A stretch of 64,000 bases of DNA from Astragalus membranaceus. Taxonomy: Eukaryota > Streptophyta > Magnoliopsida > Fabales > Fabaceae. The notes below the pieces were generated by a model. It searched no databases. It was given only the letters and a program-made list of their open reading frames with translations, and was not told the DNA's origin. Below, one piece after another: positions 31,474-43,420 of the stretch (within the stretch, counting starts at the first letter, position 1; the number at the start of each line of letters is the position of its first letter). Made by a program: the position numbers and the translations under genes. The DNA lies in the NCBI GenBank assembly GCA_039519185.1, contig CM076846.1:153560406-153624405 (forward strand), given 5' to 3'.

Positions 31474-32500
31474 ATATCTACACGCATTTAAAAAAACCCG
31501 TTAGATTCCACAACTAAACCTAAAATATAACCTATCAAGTTAGTGGCATCGATATGATCTCGATGGGGATGATTTCGAGCCAAATGTGGGGGTTAATGAC
31601 AAAACAAACAAAACCCTTTTCCATATAAGTAGTGAAGGAAGTTATTTCTAACTCCCAACCTTAAAATTGTTGGTATAGTCTCGCAATTATCTCAATGGAT
31701 ATGATTTCAAGTAAAATATGAGGGTGAGGGACAGCACCTCACCCTTTCCATCAACAGCACACAATAACAACTTCCAATATAGTCGTCTAACCCAGGGTTA
31801 ATCAAACATCAAAACAACAATACACAAATGAGCTGTGCAACAGTTTACCCCCAAATAATATCCATTTCCAATTTTGAAAACTAACACGTATTCAGAATTT
31901 ATTCAAGCTTAACAATATAAAATTCATCAAAAAATCTACCCTTAAGAATAAAAAATAATATTTTTCCCATTAAATTTGAAGAACAAAAACAAATAAACAA
32001 CAAAAAATCATGACAAGCAAGAACAATTCAACTCCTAATCCTAATAATTAAAAGTTTGGCAGCTGAAATACCTGCTTTTCCACCAAATTTGCAGCTCGAA
32101 AATCAAAATTACTATACCAGAAACAGCTTCAGCAAGAGAAACAGAAACAGCTCCGGCAAGAGAAACAGCTCCACCAAATCAGAATGCGTTCGATCACTCC
32201 CAAAAAGTGCTAAGTGCAAACAGAACAAAGAAAAATCAGAACATGGGAACAACTCAGAACAAAAACTTACCCCATATTGTGGTGAAAACGGAGAGAAAAT
32301 GGAGAGGTATTGACGGTTAGAGGGTTAGAGAGAGACCTATTCAATGGTTCATGTTAGTGAGTGAGAGAAAAGGGGAATGATGATGGCGGTGGTGAAAATG
32401 GAGAGGTATTGGTGGTGGTGGCAGTGGTTTCGTGAGGGAGGAGGAGAGAAATGAGTTAGAGAAGAGAAAAGAAAAAGAAGAAGAAGAGGGTTTCGTTGTT
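31474..32500. other. CACTA-A 5' region
   Basis: AT-rich leader upstream of the transposase. It includes two imperfect copies of a 100-bp stretch (31550-31640 and 31660-31760, both with GATATGATTTC and GAGG-type words) and purine-rich GAGAGAAA tracts at 32280-32490. No gene is supported. Confidence 0.5.
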
Positions 32501-32509
32501 AAAAAATTT

Positions 32510-32684
32510 AGTGACTTTAGCGACGGATCCAGTAATTAGCGACGAATTGGCTATTTCACGCATTCCAAGGTCTGCTCAGTGGTCATGTCAGGGGGTTGCG
32601 ACAGAAAATTAGCGACGGAAAATTGAATTAGCGACGTATTTGGGGATGTTAAATAAATTAAATTAGCTAAATTGGGGATGTTAC
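32510..32684. repeat. Right subterminal motifs of CACTA-A fused to a possible LTR end remnant
   Basis: TAGCGACGG and GCGACGAA motifs match the left array of CACTA-A. They give way to TTGGGGATGTT at 32640 and then GGGGATGTTACA at 32673-32684, identical to the end of solo LTR S1. The CACTA terminus is missing, so an LTR fragment may have replaced it. Confidence 0.5.
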
Positions 32685-34013
32685 AACATTTAATAAATTT
32701 ACTTAAATATGATTTTCTATGAAATAAAAAATAATTTTGCATACAATATTAATTGTTTTAATATTGTTTCTACTATCCATATAAGAAAATTAGACAGTTA
32801 TATCATTCAATATTTGATATCATTACTAGTTGATGAAAAGAGACGGAAAACACTTAAATATCAATAAATAGATAATTAGCTATTAACTATGAAAAATTTG
32901 AAGTAATTTTAGTTGGTACGTTTACTTACTAGCAGGGCCGATGAACAACCTGTGCAGGCTATGCGCACCAGTACAAGGCCTCAGCCCAATCTAACTTTTT
33001 AAGGCCCCCAAAAAAATTAGGATATAGTTTATGATTGACCAAAAAAAGATATAGTTTATGAAAAAATAGTTAAAATAGTTAAAAAAGTCAAAAAGTATAA
33101 TTAGTAATTAACACTCTTCATTTAAAGAGATGAACTCAACTAATAACTGAGTTTATCTCTTTAAATGGGGTCGAAGACTTAAAAAAAATAGAGACAGGAC
33201 CACTTTACTTACACATTCTCATCTCATCTCATTGCATTAAACTTTATTTATTTATTATTCTTTTTGGCAATAAAAAAACCTTTCCTTATCTTTATCTTTA
33301 TATGAAAAGAAAAAACAGAATGTACAGTAGTGTGTCCGTGGCGCTTGGTCCAGTCTGGAACGGTCCCATTTAGGCCAATAAGCGCATGTGATTCCAGAAA
33401 ATTGAATATTGGTGGTGACACTTGAGCTAATGTTCAATGGTTTTGTGGCTTTATAAACTCGTTTAGCACCGTCGTTATTCTTTGATTGTTCTGATTTGGT
33501 GTTATACTGTTATGCGGGGACAAATAACAGTTGGTGTTGGTAATGATACAGCTGGAATGTTTAGGTGGGCCACATTCAATTTCAATGAACCAGTAATCTT
33601 ATGCCACTTAACAGAATAATGAGAATACAACTAGCTAATAGTGTTAGCAAACACAACAGAATACAACTAGCACCACCGCTAACTTATGGGTCCCGCTAGA
33701 AAATGCCATACACTCAATATTTGAGACGGAACACTTTATATATAAAAAAAACTAATTTAAAATCTAGGGAAAGAATTTTGTCAAAAAAAAATATTGGGAA
33801 AGAAGTTTCGGACTAATTTAAAATCTGATCAAGAAGTAAATAAAGTTTAACGTTACTTTATTCTGTCATTGGGAACTGGACGTTGATACTAATGGAACTC
33901 ATTCATTTAGATGGCGTAAGTTAACCAGTTTATCCGGTCTCAAGGTTTTGAACAGAAAGAGTATGACTGGGAAAGAAAAAAAAAAGTTTTTGGAGGAAAA
34001 AAAGAAGGGAGGT
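32685..34013. other. Unassigned intergenic DNA
   Basis: AT-rich sequence. A 49-nt perfect-stem hairpin (CATTTAAAGAGAT paired with ATCTCTTTAAATG) lies at 33119-33167. A moderately GC-richer stretch at 33330-33400 is not recognised. I see no supported gene. Confidence 0.5.
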
Positions 34014-34021
34014 GTGTCAAA

Positions 34022-34243
34022 CAGTGGCGGACCTAGCATACAACCAGGGGGTTCAGTTGAACCCCCTGGAAATTTTTTTTTTTGCACTAAACACCCTATA
34101 TAAATAGCCTAAATCTCCTGAAATTTAAATTTTGACCCCCCTAAAAATTTTAAATTGTACTAATAGACCAAGTTTTGCACCCATTTGACACCGGTCTTAA
34201 AAAATTTGACACCCCTGACCCTGGGGTCCTGGGTCCGCCATTG
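34022..34243. mobile_element. hAT-type MITE, 222 bp
   Basis: The ends are CAGTGGCGGACC and GGTCCGCCATTG (one mismatch), flanked by a perfect 8-bp target duplication GTGTCAAA at 34014-34021 and 34244-34251. The CAGTGGCGGA terminus fits a plant hAT MITE. There is no coding capacity. Confidence 0.92.
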
Positions 34244-34251
34244 GTGTCAAA

Positions 34252-34906
34252 CTTTGAATTTAGCCGAAGACCGATTAACTAGCTTGAACCTTTTGAATCC
34301 CTTTCTTACGTCGAGGGAAAAACTCTATTCTTCTGCTATGGCTTTCTTAACTAATCAAAAGGTGTTAGGATTAGGCGTGGGAGAAGGTTTGACTAAACTA
34401 AGCCTATCCTAAAGAAATGCATAATAAAAAGAGAAGTATTATGCTTGAAACCAAGAGTTTGATTAATTGTTATGTGTAAAATATTTACAAGCTAAGTATT
34501 TATATACAATAGTCTATGTTGGCCTCAATCACTAGCCTACAGCTAACCATGATAAAAAACAGTCACTCAGCTAAGAATAACGTACATTGAGCCTATTTTT
34601 GTACTATAATTTTGTCCGACTTAATTAAAAAAATTGAACCTTTCAATTTTGTTTTTATGTTTTATTTTACTCTCATTTTTATTTGATTGTAAATACAAAA
34701 AAGACCAAAGTTAAAGATAGAGAAGCCAAAATTGTATTTATTATTTTAAATAAAATTACAATTACAAATATACAAAAACACAAAAATAAATATACAAACA
34801 AATAATAATAAAGTATAGAAACAAAAACAAACAAAAAATAATACAAAGGAAAATATTAAAAAAAAGAAAGAGATGGTATCTGATTACATTATAGCATTAC
34901 ACAAGT
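34252..34906. other. Unassigned AT-rich DNA
   Basis: AT-rich sequence ending in A-rich runs such as AATAAATATACAAACAAATA at 34740-34870. I see no gene or recognisable repeat. Confidence 0.5.
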
Positions 34907-34916
34907 AGTAGTAGTA

Positions 34917-34994
<78 letters not shown>
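34907..34994. repeat. (TAG)n/(TAA)n trinucleotide microsatellite
   Basis: Four TAG units merge into about 28 TAA units. Confidence 0.97.
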
Positions 34995-35092
34995 GGATAA
35001 CATAAAAACAAAAGTGTTGCAGCAAGAAATGAGGCGATCAGCTGCAACAAGAAGACAAACATGAAAACAATAAATACACACCAATGCTGCAA

Positions 35093-35615
35093 ATGGGTGG
35101 AGGCGATCATATGCACAAGTGGAAAACTTGTGCATAATGCACAAGTGGGGCCACAACCCACTATTGTAAATTTCTCCTATCTTTCATATATTTATGTTTT
35201 CAACCTCTAACCATTTAGTTTTTTCATTTCATATTTGTTAATGTTTACTTGATTTATTTTTCACCTAACATCTAATTTATAGCTTTTGTGTACCTTTTCT
35301 ACCCTTTCTTAAATTATTTTTTTGAATGTACGTAATCTTATTATTTGACTATAAATATATTTTATTTTATTAGGAGAAGAAGGAGATAGTGTTTTGTGAG
35401 TTTATAAAAAAAATAAAAGATATGGAGAAAACTGGATTTAGTATATTTACATAACCATTTCAGCAAAAAGACAAATATATAGTATAAACTAGACAAATAG
35501 GTAGCCTAACTTAATCTCAACCATCCAGATATTTAGTCAACAAATCAAGGTCGTCACCCCCACTTGTGCATCATGCACAAGTTTTCCACTTATGCATATG
35601 ATCTTCCACCAGACA
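35093..35615. mobile_element. Probable foldback element with 45-50 bp inverted ends
   Basis: GATCATATGCACAAGTGG at 35105 onward and CCACTTATGCATATGATC ending near 35604 are inverted copies, and the similarity extends inward through AACTTGTGCATAATGCACAA. The arms contain their own palindrome TTGTGCATAATGCACAA. No convincing target duplication is visible, so the superfamily is unknown. The roughly 400-bp centre has no gene. Confidence 0.7.
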
Positions 35616-36000
35616 ATAGTCAAACAAAATCCTCAAAAGGATTCTAACAGTGGCTTGAGAGAAGGAAGACCGTGGTCAGAAGACTCAAAACACTTTATAG
35701 TTATACAATAAAGAATGAAACAGTTTGAAATTTCAAAACAGAGAAACCGAGGTAAAATCAACCACACAAACTATTCTCTTTCTATGAAAACAAAAATATT
35801 TCTTATGAGCACTCTTTCATAAAAATCTAATTTTCAAAAAATAAGAGAATAAGTCGATTGAACAATCAGATTAACCTACGTTTTAGGATAAATGAATTGT
35901 ACAGCTAAAGAGTCCTAAAATATGGTTTTCAATATCATTTTCGTTTTTAAAGAGATTTTCCAATGTTTTCACTAATAATTAAATATTGATGGCGACCTCA
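35616..36000. other. Unassigned AT-rich DNA
   Basis: No gene, inverted repeat or tandem repeat that I can support. Confidence 0.4.
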
Positions 36001-36002
36001 TT

Positions 36003-36095
36003 GATCACGAGAAATCCTTCAGATTTTTTGGTCGCTACAGCCGGTGACTTCACTGGACACGAGGAATCCTTTGGATTTTTCGGTCGCTACACCTA
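36003..36095. repeat. Two-copy direct repeat
   Basis: CACGAGAAATCCTTCAGATT and CACGAGGAATCCTTTGGATT are followed by the shared TTT(T/C)GGTCGCTACA. Copies start near 36006 and 36058. Confidence 0.8.
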
Positions 36096-36177
36096 TCATG
36101 CGCTAAAAATTCTAAGAAACCGCCCTACTAACTAGCTAGGGCACGGATCATGGGAGTTATCCATTATTCCCTACATT

Positions 36178-36393
36178 TTAGGTGCTTAGACGTGTCCTTA
36201 ACCTTTCCACGGTTCGCTTTTGATCTTCAATGTAACATCCCACATGGCCGACCCGTTTGGCTTCATATAATTTCTTCATACCTTCAACGGTTTCCTCGGC
36301 TAATGAATCATCGGCTAAATTAAGCTTACCATGTTGGGCTAGCAAATGGCTTCCCCATGGATTTCTATAGGTGCTACTTTGGAAGTCATTCAA
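36178..36393 (-). other. Small unrecognised ORF, 71 codons
   Basis: The minus-strand frame encodes MNDFQSSTYRNPWGSHLLAQ and ends ERLRTRLST. It has balanced amino acid composition, unlike random AT-rich DNA, and could be a decayed retroelement or gene fragment. I do not recognise it. The flanking 36396-37089 has no supported gene. Confidence 0.25.
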
Positions 36394-37082
36394 AAAAAGA
36401 AAGGAACTGAGAAGCCAGAAGTTCTAAATGGCTCTCGAGGAGTTGCTCTTCGTGAAATTAAACCAATCGAGTCACCTTGACTCGGCTATGCTTTTTCCTC
36501 GGTTGAGACTCGCTCAACTAATGACTTAGCAATTTTTAGGTGTTAACATGAGGATAACCCCCTGCAAATTAATAATAAATTACCCCATCTATATTTATAG
36601 GCCATATACATCAGTTATTAAATAAACCTAAAAAATACATTTTTTCTTATAAATGAGACTAAGATGGTATTTATATGTCTTTCACTTTCCTCCAAGCGCC
36701 CAAACAATCATAGTGTTATTAATTAGAAAGCTCTTCTGAGCATTCATTTTTCAACAAAGACCGTGAAATCTACGTACATCTATACTGTACAATTGTGGGA
36801 GTTCCCAAAAGAGAAAGTTCCAATTGTCATTCTCAGATGACCCTCCTTTAAAATTATTTCTTACCTATTCAATGACATGGCATTTGACTCACCTGAACTA
36901 TTAAAACTTGTTCGGGTCTACATGTCAAGTTGGTGGAGGTTTGGAAAATCTCGGGTACACGTACCATGGAATTTTCTAAGTTTAAAGTTGAAAGGATGGA
37001 ACAAAAAGATTTTGCAAGATAGTAGAAAAGATCCTCAAAATTAAGGTTGTGAATCTGCTCTCACTCTCTCCGATTCTTTTTG

Positions 37083-37088
<6 letters not shown>

Positions 37089-37116
<28 letters not shown>
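37089..37116. repeat. (CT)n microsatellite
   Basis: About 14 CT units. Confidence 0.95.
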
Positions 37117-37119
<3 letters not shown>

Positions 37120-37417
37120 AATATTATTTGTATTTTTATTAATTAAATACGTAGCGATATGATTCATAAGTGTCACATCATTTTAAAGTGACACCTCATA
37201 TATGCTAGTCGGAACACTGTTTGCCAAGTAAGAATTTTTCATCAATAACTTTGAATTGGATCAGTTTCTCCGGAACAGATATGTGTTGGGCAAAAAAGAA
37301 AAAATCTTACCTAATGGAGAAATAGTTGGGGAGGTAACAAAACCCTATACTCTTTTATGAAAAAAAAACCAATATTATGAAAAAGGTGGACTATTTTGTG
37401 AGAATTTTTGGGCCTAT

Positions 37418-38873
37418 TGATAACCCTATTTTATATAGGTTATTTATGCTCCTAATACTTAAATCAACCTTACTTCTCAAGTAATTCTAGTGCTTAAATA
37501 TGTGAATATATGAATATTAGAATAAATATAGGTTATAAGTTAATTCCTTAAACCTTGGGCATAGTCAATGCCTTTGTGAATATGTTTGATGTTTTGCTTT
37601 AGCGCTGCAGCGGTATGCTATCAAGGAGACGCTACAGCGTTATATGACGGCTGACCATTGAGATATTTGTGTGACTACTTGAGGACATGATGCATCATCA
37701 CCCTTATCTCTTCCTCTCAGCTGGATATTTTGACTTCCAAGTGGATGCTAAATTACACTTGGCGCCTCCTAAATGGAACCCATGTGATAGTTGGTGTATT
37801 CCATCATTAGTACTTTTTGTAAAGTACTTTAAGGATAATATCTAAGTCTTATGATCATCATGTGATATTATGATTCTATTAAGACTTAGTTAGTATTAGA
37901 TTAATATAGATTGCTTCATCAGTGAGCAATATACGTACACATAGTAGTAGTAGCTTGGAAAAAGAACTTCTTATGACATAGTAGCTTTTTCTCCATTGTT
38001 ATACTACCTTTAAGCTTTTTATTTTTAGCATAGTTTTCTAGTCTTCAGCCAAGGTTTTGCTCACGCCTCAACTTCATCCTTTGTATGCTACTTGGGATCA
38101 TTGGAGTGTATCTTTTGCAACCACTCTTCTCTTGTCTTCATACGGTAATACATACTCTTTAGTTGTATTATGTTGATGGAACTTGTGATGAGCTAACTTT
38201 GTTGTAGTTGGATTGTTCTTGGTGTGTAATGAACCTTGAGTAACTTTTGTATAATATTATGATGTTTGTGTTTTATTCCTTGTGTCATAGTGCTTTCAAT
38301 CTTGGTTTGGGAATGATCAACTAAAACAAGGTAACTTTGTGGGTACAGACATGGTTCACAAAGAGAACTCAAGGAATGATATGAATGAAAACCCTTTAAA
38401 GACATTTAAAGGAAGCACTACTTAACTCTAGACATAGGGGAGTAATAGTTCATAAGGCAAATGTTGTAAGAGCTTAATATACAGGGGTAAAACTTATTTA
38501 GAGCCTAGACATAGGAGTCTTGTAACATAACCCTGACGAAAGTGACTGAAAGGCACGCTACCAAAGCGCTACAGCGTCTACGGATTCTCAAGCGCTACAG
38601 CGTCTAAATATTATTTGAACATTACTCTTGAGAATTTACACAACTATTGAGCTATCCAACTCACCTTTTTAATTACTCAAACTTAATACTGTTTTATCAC
38701 AACTTACAATGTTTACAACTCTTTACCTTTACTTGTTACTTAATTCTTTTCACTAAGCTTCTAATCACTTAAACTTCCTAGATTAACTCCAATCCTTGTG
38801 GGAACAAACTTTACATATCATTATATTACTTGTTGCGGTTGTGTATACTTGCACATCACCTTTTCGCACAACA
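37418..38873 (+). repeat. Athila 5' LTR
   Basis: It starts TGATAACCCTATTTTATATA and ends TTTTCGCACAACA just before the primer site. The start is inferred from the TG and the family-like opening, since the 3' LTR is not in the window. Two pairs of the CGCTRYAGCG motif lie inside (37603/37630 and 38567/38593). Confidence 0.75.
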
Positions 38874-38879
38874 AGTTTT

Positions 38880-38897
38880 TGGCGCCGTTGCCGGGGA
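38880..38897 (+). other. Athila primer-binding site
   Basis: TGGCGCCGTTGCCGGGGA, complementary to the tRNA-Asp 3' end, lies 6 nt after the LTR. Confidence 0.9.
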
Positions 38898-39089
38898 TTG
38901 CATTTAATTTTCATTGTTTAAGTTTTTAGTGAACTTAGTGCCTATTTTACACTGGTGTGTTGTTTATTGTTGCTGCAGCAGTAAGCGCTACAGCGTATGC
39001 CCAGGTCTCAACCACCAGAATTTGAACCATACTCATAACCAGAGAGAAGGTTCAGGAAACTAAGACATCTTCAAAGGCTCAGACCCACC

Positions 39090-40865
39090 ATGTCAGAAGA
39101 TAGTCATAGGACCAATTCTGGTAGAGCTACCACTCTACATGGCAGATCTAGTTCTGGTAGAGGAGGGACTGAACCAGGTGGAAGGGGTAGAGGTAGATAT
39201 CAGCAGCCACCCACTCCCACCTTACATGACCAAGAGGACTGGTACAGACATCAATTCATAAATGAAGGACCTGCTCAAATGGTAAATAACAGAGATAGAC
39301 CAATGAGAGACTATGCTGTGTTTGATCCACAAATCATGGAGACAAGCATAGCAAGACCTACTCTCCATACAGCTCAGTTTGAATTCAAACCTATGATGTT
39401 CCAAATGTTGCAAACAGTGGGACAGTTTGGTGGTGCTCCTCAAGAGGACCCATATTTACACTTGAAGCAATTTTTGGAAGTCTGCAGTAACTTCATCATT
39501 CCAGGGGTAAGTGATGATGCATTCAGATTAAAAAAATTTCCTTATTCCTTGAAGGATAGAGCAAAGACCTGGTTAACTTCTCTAGAACCTAACTCTATCC
39601 ATACTTGGAATGAAATGGCTGAGAAATTTTTGGCAAAATATTTTCCTCCAAGTAAGAATGCAAGAATGAGGAATGAGGTTACTGCATTCAGACAAAAAGA
39701 TGCTGAAACACTGTTTGAAGCATGGGAGAGATGGAAGGAGCTGTTAAGAAAGTGCCCTCATCATGGTATACCTGTGATTATCCAAATGGAAACCTTCTAC
39801 AATGGACTAGATCCAACAACCAGACAAATGTTAGATGCTTCTTCAGGGGGTGTGTTGTTGAAGACCTCCTACAATGAGGCATGTGAGCTAATTGATGATA
39901 TTGCCACAAATAGTTATCAATGGCCTACAGAAAGGTTAGCTCAGCAGAAGAAGGTAGCTGGTGTGCATGAAATAAGTGAAGTTTCTGCTTTATCTGCACA
40001 GGTTGCCTCACTCACTAACATGATAAAATCTATGAGCACATCAAATGCTGTAGCGGCTACTGCTGCAGCGGCACGTGAACCAACAGTGGCTGTTATTGAG
40101 CAAGCCTCTCCAGGGTCAGTAAGCTGTGTATATTGTGGAGGAGAGCATTTGTATGAAGAATGTCCTGGTAATCCTGTCTCTGTGAACTTTGTGGGTTTCA
40201 ATAAAAACAATAATCCCTATTCAAATACATATAATCCTGGTTGGAAGAACCACCCCAATTTCAGATGGGGAGCCAACAATGCAACAACACCTAATTATAG
40301 TGCTCCAGCAAATCCACCAGGATTCCCTGCTCAGAACTACCAAAGGCAGAATGCCCCTGTCATAGATAATTCATTGGAAGGATTGATGAAAAGCTTTATG
40401 AGTGATTGCAAGACAACTCTGAAAACTCATGAAGCTTCCATTAAAAATCTAGAAGTCCAGATGGGGCAGATGGCTAATGTCCTTTCCCAAAGAATTAGTG
40501 GATCATTACCATCCACTACAGAAGCTTCAACTTCAAGTGCTACAGGGAAGGAGCATGTAAAAGCTATAACTTTAAGGAGTGGGAGAGATTTGATAGGATC
40601 ATCAACTGTTTCAGATGATGAAAAAAACAAAAATTCTGAAAAACAAAAAGAACCTGCAACAGCCGCTACAGCGCCTGAACCTAACGCTGCAGCGCCTGTT
40701 GTTGAAAAAATACCACCACCACCACCCAAAATTATCCCAACATATCCAGATCCTCCATATCCTCAAAGACTTCGAAAGGCTCATGAAGACAAGCAGTTTA
40801 ACAAATTCCTAGAAGTCCTTAAACAGTTGCACATTAATGTCCCTTTGGTGGAGGCTCTCCAATAA
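39090..40865 (+). pseudogene. Athila gag
   Basis: The ATG at 39090 gives 591 codons. The N-terminus is Gly/Arg-rich (GRSSSGRGGTEPGGRGRGRY). A retrotransposon gag domain spans about residues 90-280 (HLKQFLEVCSNFIIPGVSDD, AKTWLTSLEPNSIHTWNEMA, FFNGLD-like ETFYNGLDPTTRQMLDASSG), characteristic of Athila. A CCHC-like knuckle CVYCGGEHLYEEC sits near residue 347. The C-terminal linker is Ala/Pro-rich and contains the CGCTRYAGCG motif pairs. The TAA at 40863-40865 is directly followed in the same frame by MPNYAKFMKD, which belongs to the same polyprotein in this family, so the stop is probably a mutation (one C-to-T step from CAA). Gag would form the particle. Confidence 0.86.
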
Positions 40866-41696
40866 ATGCCCAACTATGCAAAGTTTATGAAGGATGTGCT
40901 TACTAAGAGGAGGAGACTTGGGGAGTTTGAAACAGTAGCAATGACTGGGGAGTGCAGCATGTTGATGCAGAATAAGCTCCCATCCAAATCAAAGGATCCT
41001 GGCAGTTTTACTATACCATGCTCAATTGGAAATTTTTACTCTGGTCGTGCTCTATGTGATTTGGGAGCCAGCATAAATCTTATGCCCAAGTCCATATATA
41101 CACAGCTAGGAGTGGGAACTGCTAGACCTACCTCACTTACACTGCAGCTAGCTGATAGAACTCTTGCATATCCAGAAGGAATCTTAGAAGATGTTCTAAT
41201 AAAGGTAGACAAATTTGTATTTCCTGTGGATTTTGTAATCTTGGATTTTGATGCAGATAAAGAGGTACCCATCATACTGGGAAGGCCATTCTTAGCCACT
41301 GGAAGAACTTTGATAGATGTGCAGAGAGGAGAATTGATCATGAGGGTCAATGACCAAGAAGTCAAGTTCAACATCCTCAATGCTATGAAATTTCCAGGTC
41401 CCAACATTGAAGAGTGCTCCTTTGTATCTGCTATTGACAAAGTAGTTCAGGATCACTTCCAGAAAAGCACAGATCATCTGAGGCAATTACTGGACTACAG
41501 TGAAGATACAGGGTCTGATACAGAAGCTGCAGAAGAGGAGGAGCAGGCAGTCAAAGAAATTTGGGCTAAGAAATATGAATCTTTGGAGCAGGAGAATTCA
41601 GATATGAGAAAGGATCTCCCCTCCACTGAACAATCACCAACTCTGGAACTTAAGGAGTTGCCTTCACACCTCAAATATGCTTATCTAGCGGCATAA
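40866..41696 (+). pseudogene. Athila protease region
   Basis: This is in frame with gag after the TAA. NKLPSKSKDPGSFTIPCSIG leads into the retroviral-type aspartic protease ALCDLGASINLMPKSIYTQL, where the catalytic motif is DLGAS as usual for Athila. The conserved VPIILGRPFLATGRTLIDVQ follows. The enzyme would cut the polyprotein. After LKYAYLAA a stop at 41694-41696 appears, and the region that normally links protease to RT is largely missing. Confidence 0.85.
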
Positions 41697-42210
41697 CAAG
41701 GCAATTGGTTGGCAGATGTCAGATATCAAAGGTATCAGCCCAACCATTTGTATGCACAGAATAGTGTTAGAAGAAGATTCTAAAAATTGTATTGAAGGGC
41801 AGAGGAGGTTGAACCCAATTATGAAAGAGGTGGTGAAGAAGGAAATCATTAAGTGGTTGGATGCATGTATTGTATACCCCATATCTGACAGTGCATGGGT
41901 TAGTCCTGTGCAGTGTGTGCCAAAGAAGGGAGGGGTAACAGTAATAGCTAATGAGATGAATGAGCTGCTTCCAACCAGAAAAATAACAGGCTGGAGAATA
42001 TGCATGGATTACAGGAGGTTGAATAAAGCAACAAGAAAGGACCATTTCCCATTGCCTTTCATTGACCAGATGCTGGACAGGCTAGCAGGTAAAGAATTTT
42101 ATTGCTTTCTTGATGGTTATTCAGGTTATAACCAGATTGCAATACTGCCTGAAGATCAGCAAAAGACTACATTCACATGTCCATATGGCACCTTTGCTTT
42201 TAGAAGGATG
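41697..42210 (+). pseudogene. Athila reverse transcriptase, 5' half
   Basis: After the stop the sequence resumes in another frame as AIGWQMSDIKGISPTICMHR, so about 30-35 codons were deleted. Then come KWLDACIVYPISDSAWVSPV, QCVPKKGGVTVI, WRICMDYRRLNKATRKDHFP and GYSGYNQIAILPEDQQKTTF, the fingers and palm of Gypsy RT. It ends at FAFRRM in the GGATG target site at 42206-42210. The protein sequence continues at 62204 as PFGLCNAPATFQRCMM. RT would copy the element RNA into DNA in the particle. Confidence 0.88.
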
Positions 42211-43416
42211 TGTTGCGCCCGAAAAAGTCCCCGACGGAGAACCTTCCTCGTTCACAACTTTTCCTAAGACAATGAAGCCGCCACCAATATTTATTAAGGA
42301 AAATATTAGGAAAACCTTTTTTGGAAAGCGATTGGTCTTGCGAAACTAGAGAATAGGGTTCGGGGGTCGGTTACGCGCAGGGAAGGTGTTAGCACCCCAC
42401 ATGTCATCTCTACTGAGAGGGAACCTTTAATTAAATGTGTGGTTTTAGTGTGTTGACTTGAAAATACTTAATTTTGCCTCTCTACTTCTTATTGAAAAAT
42501 TCTTAATGAAAATCTTTATTTATTATGAAAAAGAAAAGGGGGAAGAATGAGTTTTTAGAAAAAAAACGCTTGACGGGACAAGGCCCGCTCCTACGTATCT
42601 CCCGGTGTGATGGAGAACTCAAAGCTACGTAGTTCTTCTTTATCCTGAAAAAAGGTTTTTGTCTTTTATCTTTTTAGTGAGTTTTCGAAATAGGACGTGC
42701 ATTTAGTGAATGATTAAACTAACCAAGGTTATGGGTAATTGTAACGCCCCAAAATAATTTAATTATTTATTTAATTAAGTTATTTAAGGCTTACAATATT
42801 TATTTTAATTTAATTAACTAATTCAGGATTTAATTTAATTTATTTTTATTTCATTTGTTTAGGAGGTGTGGTCACGAACTAGGTGGTGTGCATGGGGGCC
42901 CATGATCCACAAGTAGGCCCATGACCCATTCGATAGTCATAGGAGTCGACTCACTTAGGGGTCTTGTGAGTTAGGTTTCATTTTACTCAATTGTGCAAAG
43001 AAAGAAAAAGAAAACGTAAAAAGAGAGAGTGAGAAGAGGAAGTCGCGACTTGCAAGAGGAAAGGGAGAGGAGTTTCGTGGAGCACTCAAGGAGGAGGGAA
43101 AGCTTGTTGGTGTCTTGCAATTCCTTGGAGCCTTGCCTAGCAATTTCGACTTCTAAGAGGTTAGGGGGTCCTCTTTTTATCTTTAATAGCTTATGTGATG
43201 AGTATTGTCTAGGGTTAGGTTCTAGGATGATTTCTATGAATGAATTGTTGTGTTGTTGATTTAATCGTAGTGTTGTGATATGTGATTAGGAATTTCCTAT
43301 GTTAAAATCGCATAATTGGTGCTTTGATTGTTGCTAAGGTGAATTGCATGTCACGTGTTTGAGTATATGACTTGTTGGTGTTTGTTTGGTGAGAATTGAG
43401 GATCATGGTGATAATT

Positions 43417-43420
<4 letters not shown>

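Larger units (their letters stand above)
72..32640 (-). mobile_element. CACTA-A: degenerate autonomous-type CACTA (En/Spm) element, interrupted three times
   Basis: The left terminus reads CACTACAAAAAAAAGC, a typical CACTA end, followed by many copies of a GCGACGG/CCGTCGC subterminal motif. The same motif (TAGCGACGG) recurs at about 32510-32640, so this is taken as the other end, although no matching TTTGTAGTG terminus is present there and the right tip seems lost. Two minus-strand genes lie inside: a TNP2-type transposase starting near 31473 and a Transposase_24 (TnpA-like) gene ending near 656. Three later insertions split it: a hAT (3135-5928), CACTA-B (6596-23739) and CACTA-C (24104-29295). 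Without them it would be roughly 7.4 kb. Both genes carry frameshifts and stops, so it is dead. Element identity is seen directly; the exact right boundary is inferred. Confidence 0.82.

Noticed and set aside
33300..33460. A possible small RNA gene or tRNA in the GC-richer stretch
   Set aside because: I could not fold a cloverleaf or find the plant snRNA upstream element, so there is no positive evidence.
34884..35161. Two 90-codon minus-strand ORFs
   Set aside because: They are produced by the TAA microsatellite, giving poly-Tyr or poly-Ile.
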